12,108 nucleotides of DNA from JAWLCQ01 sp041687095 (lineage in GTDB: Bacteria; Planctomycetota; Phycisphaerae; SM23-33). The stretch is from the NCBI GenBank assembly GCA_041687095.1, contig JAWLCQ010000156.1:1-12108 (forward strand), given 5' to 3'. The notes beneath the pieces are model-generated. The model saw nothing but the letters and a program-made list of their open reading frames with translations, was not told the DNA's origin and ran no database searches. This document shows, piece after piece, positions 1 through 7,973 of this stretch. Numbering within the stretch: position 1 is the first letter of the stretch; the number at the start of each line of letters is the position of its first letter. Made by a program: the position numbers and the translations under genes.

Positions 1-1383
1 GGCCATCCGGTCCTGCGACAGCGCGAGCGTCTCCGTCCGCCCCCGCCCGGGCGGGGCCTGGTCGATCACGCTCACGTCGAGGTCCCCGAAGACCGTCAGG
101 GCCAGCGTCCGCGGGATGGGAGTGGCCGTCATCACCAGGTAGTGCGGGGCGTGCCCCTTGCCGCGGATCCCGCTCCGCTGCCGAACCCCGAACTTGTGCT
201 GCTCGTCCACGACCACCAGGGCGAGCTGCGCGAACCGCACGCCCTTGCTCAGCAGCGCGTGCGTCCCGACGATGATGTCGATCTCCCCGCTCGCGAGGGC
301 TTCGAGGACGGCGCGGCGGTCCTTGGCGGGCTGCCCGCCCAGCAGGAGCCCCACGCGGACGCGGGAGCCCTCGAGGTACTGGACGATCTTCTCGCAGTGC
401 TGGCGGGCGAGGATCTCCGTCGGGGCCATGATGGCCGCCTGCTTGTGGTTCGCCACCGCCAGCAGGGCCGCGTAGAGCGCCACGACCGTCTTGCCCGAGC
501 CCACGTCGCCCTGGAGGAGGCGGGACATGGGGCGCTGGCGGGCGCAGTCGGCGGCGATCTCGCGGATCGCGCGGTCCTGGGCGTCGGTGAGCGGGAAGGG
601 GAAGCGGGCGCGGATGCGGCGGTCGATCTCCTCGCTGTTGGGCAGCGGATGGGCGGGGCGGGTCTTGGAGCGCAGGCGGAGCAGCGCGATGCCCAACTGC
701 ATGAGCAGGCACTCGTCGTAGGCCATGCGCCGGCGGCCGGCCTCCCACTGGTCGCGGTCCTCCGGGCGATGCATTGCCGCCACCGCCGCCGGGCGCGGAA
801 GCAGGGCCCGTTCCTTGAGGTAGGCGTCGTCGAACCAGCGCGGGATGAGCCGCGGGGCCTCGGGCAGGACGTACTGGACGGTCTGGGCGATGACGTTACT
901 GCTCAGCTTGCCCCCGGCGGGGTAGACGGGGAGCAGCTCGTCCTTGTCCAGGCGCACCGACCCGCCCGAGTCCCACAGCACGTGGAACGTGGGGTTGACG
1001 AACTGCGGGTAGTTGCGGAACAGCGAGACCTTCCCGCTCACCGCCAGCGTCATGCCCTCCTGGATCTGCCCGCGCAGGTACAGCCCGTGGAACCAGCGGA
1101 CGTTGACGAGGGCGGTCCCGTCGTCGAGCGTACACTCGAACCAGGGGACCTTGCAGTAGGCGTTTTCGCGGGTCTCGACGACCTGGCCGACGACGGAGGC
1201 GTTGGGCTCGTCGCCGCGGAGGGTCACCATGGGCTGCCCCTGGCGGCGGAGGTCGAAGCGGCGCGGGAAGTACAGCAGCAGGTCCTCGACGGTCTCGATC
1301 CCGAGCTGTGCGAGCTGCTCAGCGCGAGCGGGCCCGACCTTCGGGACGAAGCGTACGGGCGTATCGAGCTGCAGTTCGGCCAC
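1..1383 (-). CDS. recG: ATP-dependent DNA helicase RecG (N-terminal 461 codons; 3' part beyond window)
   Basis: RecG is a double-strand DNA translocase that reverses stalled replication forks and processes Holliday junctions in the cytoplasm. The translation opens with the family's N-terminal pattern (LDTPVRFVPKVGPARAEQL, then a YFPRRFD motif) leading into the wedge domain. The helicase core shows Walker A GDVGSGKT at residues 292-299, DEQH at 393-396 and TATPIPRT near 418, which together are diagnostic of RecG. The chosen start is GTG at 1383, 21 bp after the LysM gene stop, because recognisable homology begins within a few residues of it; the ribosome binding site is weak, so translation may be helped by coupling to the upstream gene. 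The window edge removes the second RecA-like domain (the family is usually near 700 residues). The frame is open to position 1. Confidence 0.95.
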   Translation of the reverse strand, partial: MAELQLDTPVRFVPKVGPARAEQLAQLGIETVEDLLLYFPRRFDLRRQGQPMVTLRGDEPNASVVGQVVETRENAYCKVPWFECTLDDGTALVNVRWFHGLYLRGQIQEGMTLAVSGKVSLFRNYPQFVNPTFHVLWDSGGSVRLDKDELLPVYPAGGKLSSNVIAQTVQYVLPEAPRLIPRWFDDAYLKERALLPRPAAVAAMHRPEDRDQWEAGRRRMAYDECLLMQLGIALLRLRSKTRPAHPLPNSEEIDRRIRARFPFPLTDAQDRAIREIAADCARQRPMSRLLQGDVGSGKTVVALYAALLAVANHKQAAIMAPTEILARQHCEKIVQYLEGSRVRVGLLLGGQPAKDRRAVLEALASGEIDIIVGTHALLSKGVRFAQLALVVVDEQHKFGVRQRSGIRGKGHAPHYLVMTATPIPRTLALTVFGDLDVSVIDQAPPGRGRTETLALSQDRMA

Positions 1384-1404
1384 GGGGGTTCCGGTTCGTC
1401 CGCC

Positions 1405-1821
1405 CTACTGCGCGGGGATCAGGATCTCTTTGCCCACGGGCAGCTTCTTCGGGTCCAGGCCGGGGTTCATCGCCTGGATCTCCTGCCATCGCTTCCCGCT
1501 GCCCAGGTACCGCTGGGCGAGGGAGTACAGCGTGTCCCGCGGCTGGATGGTGTGGGTGCGGACCTGGGGGGCGGGGGGCGGGGGCGGGGCGGCCTCGACG
1601 GGCTCGAACGCCTGCCCGCCGACGGACGGGCCCATGTCCACGTCGGTGTAGGGCCCCGTCTCCACGCCGGGGCGGAGGTCCGCGTCGGAGCGGACGGGCG
1701 GCTCCTGGTCGATGGAGACGGTCTGGGAGCCCTGCGGCGTGCAGCCCCCACCGAGAACCAGCAGCCCTGCGGCGGCGAGGGCGAAAATCATCGAGTAGCG
1801 CATGCGTCTTCCCTTTCGCAT
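1405..1821 (-). CDS. Small LysM-domain protein, probable lipoprotein (138 aa)
   Basis: A basic N-terminus (MRKGRRMRYS) is followed by a hydrophobic segment (residues 11-24) and a cysteine at 27 in the context LGGGC. This resembles a signal-peptidase-II site, although the lipobox is not a strict match. Residues 28-87 are a Pro/acid-rich linker with a run of prolines at 79-83. Residues 88-136 form one LysM domain (THTIQPRDTLYSLAQRYL, then NPGLDP and ILIP), a fold that binds peptidoglycan or other GlcNAc polymers. The likely role is an envelope-anchored wall-binding protein; no enzymatic domain is present. The start at 1821 has AAGGA seven bases upstream. ATG 1803 (132 aa), with its own AGGGA, is an equally readable alternative. 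The open frame continues to 2160, but that part is repeat-derived and lies upstream of the promoter. It probably forms a transcription unit with recG. Confidence 0.85.
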   Translation of the reverse strand: MRKGRRMRYSMIFALAAAGLLVLGGGCTPQGSQTVSIDQEPPVRSDADLRPGVETGPYTDVDMGPSVGGQAFEPVEAAPPPPPAPQVRTHTIQPRDTLYSLAQRYLGSGKRWQEIQAMNPGLDPKKLPVGKEILIPAQ

Positions 1822-1846
1822 TCGGTTGTCCTTGAGGCCAGCGGCC

Positions 1847-1874
1847 ATCTTACCGCCCCCACGTCGCGTGTCAA
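1847..1874 (-). promoter_or_regulatory. Sigma-70-type promoter of the LysM-recG unit
   Basis: On the minus strand a perfect -35 hexamer TTGACA (1874-1869) is followed after 16 bp by TAAGAT (1852-1847). Transcription would start near 1840, giving a leader of about 20 nt that contains the AAGGA ribosome site of the start at 1821. The promoter position argues against any start upstream of 1821. Confidence 0.6.
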
Positions 1875-2004
1875 CATGGCCGACGCAGGAACCAGCGACG
1901 CTCTGCAGAATGTTAGCGCCGGCCGCACCGCCTACCACCGAGCCCGCGACCGCCGTCCCCGGCCCCGCCCCTGTCGATATGCCAGGGCCTGCGCGCCTGG
2001 GACG

Positions 2005-2140
2005 TGCCAAGCGTCTGCGTTGCCCCAAGCGCCTGCGACGCCCAAGCGCCTGCGACGCCCAAGCGAGGGACGCCCAAGCGAGGGACGCCTCCAATGCGTG
2101 CGCCGCCCCAAGCGCGTGCAATGCCTCAAGCGCGTGCGTT
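2005..2140. repeat. Degenerate tandem array, 15-18 bp unit CCCCAAGCGCCTGCGACG
   Basis: About eight head-to-tail units can be read, including two near-identical 17-mers (CCCAAGCGCCTGCGACG) and two exact 15-mers (CCCAAGCGAGGGACG); flanking units have GTGC in place of CTGC. The array ends directly at the 2137-2162 palindrome. It is open in several frames, which produces repetitive artificial ORFs. No promoter or gene is evident within it. Confidence 0.7.
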
Positions 2141-2211
2141 GGGGGTCTCCTGACCCCCAACGTCCCGGAACGTCAACGAACGCTTCCGCGACAGCGTCAT
2201 GGCGGCGCTTC
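2137..2211 (-). repeat. Inverted, diverged copy of the palindromic element at 2231-2349
   Basis: Arms CGTTGGGGGTC (2137-2147) and GACCCCCAACG (2152-2162) form an 11-bp perfect stem around TCCT. Reading the minus strand from 2211 to 2152 and aligning it without gaps to 2237-2296 gives, by hand count, 42 of 60 matching positions. The stem and the loop (AGGA on the minus strand) are conserved while the outer arm bases changed on both sides together. Confidence 0.6.
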
Positions 2212-2230
2212 GGTCGCGGCGGTCCCCGCC

Positions 2231-2349
2231 GCGAAGGGGGCGCTCCAACGACGCTGACGCGGAGGCGCCCCTCGCCCCTCCCGGACGCCGGGGGTCAGGA
2301 GACCCCCGGCGCAGACGCGTGGGAGGGGGGTCAGGAGACCCCCGGCGCA
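2231..2349 (+). repeat. 119-bp dispersed palindromic element, copy A
   Basis: Nearly identical to 7786-7901: only one mismatch over the first 80 or so bases, then a short indel. The centre is a perfect 11-bp stem (arms CGCCGGGGGTC 2286-2296 and GACCCCCGGCG 2301-2311) with an AGGA loop. A weaker hairpin (GGGCGCTCC with GGAGGCGCCC) precedes it, and a third partial stem with the same AGGA loop follows at 2326-2343. No coding capacity is credible. Confidence 0.8.
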
Positions 2350-2431
2350 TGCCTTCGAGGCCTGGGTGTGGCATCTGAGGGTGGACGCTCGGACCGCCGT
2401 CCCCGGCCCTGGCCCTGCTGGCCTGCTCGGG

Positions 2432-2456
2432 CGCCCCCGGACGCAGTCCGGGGGCG
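2432..2456 (-). terminator. GC-rich hairpin after uvrA, possible terminator
   Basis: Arms CGCCCCCGGAC (2432-2442) and GTCCGGGGGCG (2446-2456) form an 11-bp perfect stem with a 3-nt loop, starting about 14 bp past the uvrA stop. There is no T-run on the minus strand, so it is not a classical intrinsic terminator, but position and strength fit 3'-end formation or transcript protection. Confidence 0.5.
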
Positions 2457-2470
2457 TTCGTGACTCGCCC

Positions 2471-5641
<3,171 letters not shown>

Positions 5642-5657
5642 CACTGCAGAGCCTCGT

Positions 5658-5686
5658 AGTATACCAACTCCCTCCCCTCCCTACAA
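5658..5686 (-). promoter_or_regulatory. uvrA: Probable uvrA promoter
   Basis: The minus strand reads TTGTAG (5686-5681), a 17-bp spacer, then TATACT (5663-5658), a strong -10. The predicted start is near 5651, leaving only about 10 nt before ATG 5641. A GAGG lies at the expected ribosome-site distance but would sit at or upstream of the transcript start, so initiation may be nearly leaderless. No LexA-type palindrome is seen nearby. Confidence 0.5.
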
Positions 5687-5782
5687 CGCAAGCAGCAACC
5701 CCAAGCGAACCAACACCCACCCGCACGCCAACCGTGCGGAACGAACCCATCAACCGCCCCCCCCCGCCCGGCCGCCTCCACC

Positions 5783-5823
5783 CCTCTCCCCTCGGGGAGA
5801 GGATGTCGCGCAGCGACAGGTGA
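5783..5823. repeat. CCTCTCCCC palindrome plus GCAGCGACAG tail, copy 1
   Basis: CCTCTCCCC (5783-5791) and GGGGAGAGG (5794-5802) form a 9-bp perfect stem with a 2-nt loop. It is followed by a tail containing GTCGCGCAGCGACAG that recurs at 6358-6390. In the second copy the left arm is degraded, but the right arm and tail align without gaps. I recognise this as a generic dispersed palindrome that yields spurious ORFs when translated. Confidence 0.65.
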
Positions 5824-5963
5824 GGGGGCCCCACGCCCACCAGCCGGCCTCCCTGTGCGGAACAAAGCCATCGCCGCCATCGTGCGGAACGAACCCAAAC
5901 GTGCGGAACAAAGCCAACCGCAACGTGCGAAACAAACCCACCGTGCGAAACAAACCCACCGAG

Positions 5964-6026
5964 CGAAACGGGGACTGGCTCCGAAGGGGCATGCCGTTCG
6001 CCCCGAAGGTGCCTGTCCCCCTTTCG
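5964..6026. repeat. Imperfect inverted repeat, 27-bp arms, 9-bp loop
   Basis: The left arm 5964-5990 (GGGGACTGGCTCC core) and right arm 6000-6026 (reverse complement core GGGGACAGGCACC) match at 21 of 27 positions by hand count; the loop is ATGCCGTTC. It interrupts the direct-repeat cluster: the sixth copy is followed by a truncated unit (5961) that runs into the left arm, consistent with insertion or recombination at that point. Confidence 0.65.
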
Positions 6027-6166
6027 CGGCCGAACTCGCACCGCCGTGCAAAACAAACCCATCTCGCCTCCTCCCAACCGTGCGGAACGAACCCAGCGCA
6101 GACTATTCCGATTTCCGGCCCTCCCACCCCTCTCCCCGCGCCAAGGGCATCTGCACATCCCGGAGA

Positions 6167-6327
6167 ATGAGCGGGGATGAACGCAGATGAACGCAGATAC
6201 GGAGAGAGCAGGGATACAGGGGATACAGGGGATACGATGGTAAAGGGCTGGAGGGCAAAGGGTTCTGCGAACTGCCTGTCCTGTTTCTTCTCCTGATCCG
6301 CGTTCATCTGCGTTCATCCCCGCTCAT
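6167..6327. repeat. Inverted repeat with 28-bp perfect arms and internal 9-bp tandem
   Basis: Left arm 6167-6194 begins ATGAGCGGGGATGAACGCAG; right arm 6300-6327 is its exact reverse complement. Weaker similarity extends outward a few bases with an indel. Each arm contains an internal duplication of ATGAACGC. The 105-bp centre contains three copies of CAGGGGATA at 6209-6234, the first one base shorter. No gene lies inside. The layout resembles a small non-autonomous palindromic element, but no transposase or clear target duplication was seen. Confidence 0.75.
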
Positions 6328-6357
6328 CTTCGGGTGGTCTAGAGACCGACGCCCCCC

Positions 6358-6390
6358 CGGGGAGAGGGCGTCCCGCAGCGACAGAAGTGA
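6358..6390. repeat. GGGGAGAGG / GCAGCGACAG element, copy 2 (degraded)
   Basis: Aligns without gaps to 5793-5823. The left arm of the palindrome has become a run of C. Its final GTGA overlaps the start of the 16-bp direct repeat at 6387, so the two repeat families abut directly. Confidence 0.55.
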
Positions 6391-6546
6391 AAACAAAGCC
6401 ATCGCTCCCTCGCGAAAACAAACCCATCTCGCCGCCTCCCGACCGTCGAGAACAAACCCAACCGCCGCTCCACCGCAGGCGCAGCGACGGGCGCGGAGAG
6501 CATACCGCCGAACCGCGGACCGCCAAGGAATATCGCGGAACAAAGC
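6387..6546 (+). repeat. 16-bp direct repeat cluster, part 2 (three copies plus a fragment)
   Basis: Copies start at 6387 (one base short), 6411 and 6445, with a partial copy at 6533. The block 6415-6460 repeats 6050-6095 more broadly: the spacer (ATCTCGCC, one variable base, CCTCCC, ACCG) is shared between the two copies as well. So duplication involved a unit of about 34 bp and not only the 16-mer. From 6547 to 6748 I see no gene, only GC-rich sequence. Confidence 0.7.
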
Positions 6547-6761
6547 TGCAACCAAAGCAATACCATAGGTTTGCAGCACCGAGATTCCTCTGTCTGCCCC
6601 CCCGCTTTCAGGGCCTCCCGACCGCTCGCGGGCGAATTGACGCCCGTGTACCACCCGCGTGCTGCCGCCGGGCCGCCGGAGCAGGCCGCCGGAGCGGCCT
6701 TGCCCGGCGGGGCCGGGGAGGGTTCAATGTGCTCTTGCCCGGCCACCCAAGGAACCCCACC

Positions 6762-7631
6762 ATGCTTGCCAGACGACTCGCGACCAACCCCATCCTCACC
6801 CCCGACTCCGATCCGTCCATCGGGGCCAACATCAACGGCCCCTCGCTCCTCCGCGTCCCGGACTGGGTCGCCAACCCCCTCGGGCGGTACTACCTCTACT
6901 TCGCCCACCACCAGGGCCAGTTCATCCGCCTGGCGTACGCGGACGACCTGGCGGGCCCGTGGCGGGTGTACGCCCCCGGGGTGCTGCCGCTCTCCCACGC
7001 CCCCTGCCGCCACCACCTCGCCTCCCCGGACGTACACCTGGACCCCGCCGCCCGGCAGTTCCGCATGTACTTCCACGGGGTGACGGATCACGGCCAGCAG
7101 ACCTTCCTCGCCGTCTCCCGCGACGGGCTCGCCTTCGAGCCCACCGGGGCCGAGCCCCTGGGCCCGTTCTACTTCCGCGTCTTCGAGCACGAAGGCGCGT
7201 GGTACGCCGTCGCGAAGGTCGGGAACGAGGGCGGGGGCCTCCTCCGCTCGCCCGACGGACTCACGCCCTTCGAGCGCGGGCCCGACGTCATCCCCCGCAT
7301 GCGTCACGCCGCCCTCCGCCGCCTGGGCCCCCGGCGGATGGAGATCTACTTCTCCCGCGGGGGCGACTGCCCCGAGAGCATCCTGCGGACGCAGATGGGC
7401 CTCTCGGGCCACTGGCGGACGTGGACCGTCGGGGACTTTGAACTCGTCCTCGCCCCCGAGGCCCCCTACGAGGGCGCCGACCTGCCCCTGGAACCCTCCG
7501 CCTGGGGCGCCATCCATCGCCCCGCCAACCAACTCCGCGACCCCGCCATCTACGAAGAGGACGGCCGAGCGTGGCTGGTCTACTCCGTCGCGGGCGAGAG
7601 CGGGCTGGCGATGGCGGAGATCTTGGAGTAG
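6762..7631 (+). CDS. Glycosidase-like beta-propeller protein (289 aa)
   Basis: No signal peptide or membrane segment is seen, so it is probably cytoplasmic. Repeated blade-like motifs support a five-bladed propeller of the GH43/GH32/GH130 type: NGPSLLRVPDW (25-35), YYLYFAHHQGQFIRLAYA (43-60), GPWRVY (65-70), ASPDVHLD (87-94), MYFHG (102-106), VSRDGLAF (118-125), RHAAL (181-185), PYEGADLP (235-242) and QLRDPAIYEEDGR (257-269). Asp90, Glu237 and Asp260 are plausible active-site acids by position in the blades, but I cannot assign a substrate or confirm catalysis. ATG 6762 is chosen because AAGGA lies eight bases upstream and homology-like sequence starts soon after; the same frame opens at 6387, but that part is repeat read-through. 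It is followed on the same strand by the GH77 gene after a 342-bp repeat-filled gap, which weakly suggests shared carbohydrate metabolism. Confidence 0.8.
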   Translation: MLARRLATNPILTPDSDPSIGANINGPSLLRVPDWVANPLGRYYLYFAHHQGQFIRLAYADDLAGPWRVYAPGVLPLSHAPCRHHLASPDVHLDPAARQFRMYFHGVTDHGQQTFLAVSRDGLAFEPTGAEPLGPFYFRVFEHEGAWYAVAKVGNEGGGLLRSPDGLTPFERGPDVIPRMRHAALRRLGPRRMEIYFSRGGDCPESILRTQMGLSGHWRTWTVGDFELVLAPEAPYEGADLPLEPSAWGAIHRPANQLRDPAIYEEDGRAWLVYSVAGESGLAMAEILE

Positions 7632-7784
7632 CTGTCAGCGATCAGCGATCAGCTTTGAGTCTTGAGCAGGTGTAGGGCGCGCAGAGGGCGGAGCGAAGCG
7701 CAGTCCTCTGCGCGCGGGAGCCCGCATCCCGCGCGCAAGCGTCTCCGCTTCGCTACGACGCTTGCACGCCCTACCTGATCGCTG
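7631..7784. repeat. Composite repeat: 7-bp units plus 103-bp three-hairpin element, copy 1
   Basis: Heptamers related to GCGATCA run from 7631 to about 7672. The 103-bp element 7672-7774 has terminal inverted ends GTAGGGCG and CGCCCTAC. Inside are three stems: GCAGAGG/CCTCTGC (7681-7687, 7705-7711), TGCGCGCGGGA/TCCCGCGCGCA (7709-7719, 7727-7737) and GCAAGCGT/ACGCTTGC (7735-7742, 7758-7765). One inverted heptamer (CTGATCG) follows at 7775. Over 7651-7774 it matches 9490-9613 at 118 of 124 positions with no gaps. Neither strand holds a plausible gene. Confidence 0.8.
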
Positions 7785-7785
7785 C

Positions 7786-7901
7786 GCGAAGGGGGCGCTC
7801 CAACGACGCTGACGCGGAGGCGCCCCTCGCCCCTCCAGGACGCCGGGGGTCAGGAGACCCCCGGCGCAGACGCGCGGGACGGGTCAGGAGACCCCCGGCG
7901 C
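7786..7901 (+). repeat. Dispersed palindromic element, copy B
   Basis: Second near-identical copy of the 2231-2349 element, in the same orientation. Its 11-bp stem is 7841-7851 with 7856-7866, loop AGGA at 7852-7855; a shorter stem with the same loop follows (GGGTC/GACCC, 7881-7893), and a decayed version with CAGGAGACCC appears at 7938-7947. It abuts the preceding composite repeat with almost no unique sequence between. It occupies the region directly upstream of malQ. Confidence 0.8.
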
Positions 7902-7962
7902 AGGAGGTGCGCGCATTGCCCCGGGCGCGTTGCGGATCAGGAGACCCGCCACGCCCCCCCGC

Positions 7963-7968
7963 TACAAT
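7963..7968 (+). promoter_or_regulatory. malQ: -10 box TACAAT, probable leaderless start of malQ
   Basis: TACAAT ends five bases before the malQ ATG, so transcription would start on or next to the A of the start codon. No Shine-Dalgarno sequence precedes the ATG, and no good -35 is seen at 16-18 bp. Together this suggests a leaderless message. Confidence 0.4.
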
Positions 7969-7973
7969 CCGTC

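Larger units (their letters stand above)
5734..6095 (+). repeat. Cluster of 16-bp direct repeats GTGCGGAACAAACCCA, part 1 (eight copies)
   Basis: Copies start at 5734, 5855, 5882, 5901, 5925, 5943, 6046 and 6080, all on the same strand, with a partial unit at 5961. Variation is confined to a few positions: CGG/CGA/CAA, ACAAA/ACGAA, CCCA/GCCA. Some copies are separated by only 2-8 bp (5882 to 5958), others by more than 80 bp. These A-rich motifs stand out in a GC-rich background. This forms the first part of a 1.1 kb gene-free region between divergent genes. Confidence 0.8.

Noticed and set aside
1822..2160. N-terminal extension of the LysM frame
   Set aside because: Translation is of tandem and palindromic repeats, and the TTGACA/TAAGAT promoter lies inside it; ribosome sites favour 1821 or 1803.
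142..2463. Plus-strand open frame of 773 codons
   Set aside because: Antisense to recG and the LysM gene and then through repeats; composition is low-complexity, with no domain, while the minus strand gives diagnostic RecG motifs.
5642..5750. LexA/SOS box upstream of uvrA
   Set aside because: GAACGAAC occurs as a direct, not inverted, pair, and no CTGT-N8-ACAG or GAAC-N4-GTTC palindrome is visible.
5734..6460. CRISPR array
   Set aside because: Repeats are 16 bp, degenerate, with intervals of 2 bp to several hundred, and no cas genes are in the window.
6387..6761. Upstream extension of the propeller gene
   Set aside because: Repeat read-through; the strong AAGGA at 6749-6753 sets the start at 6762.
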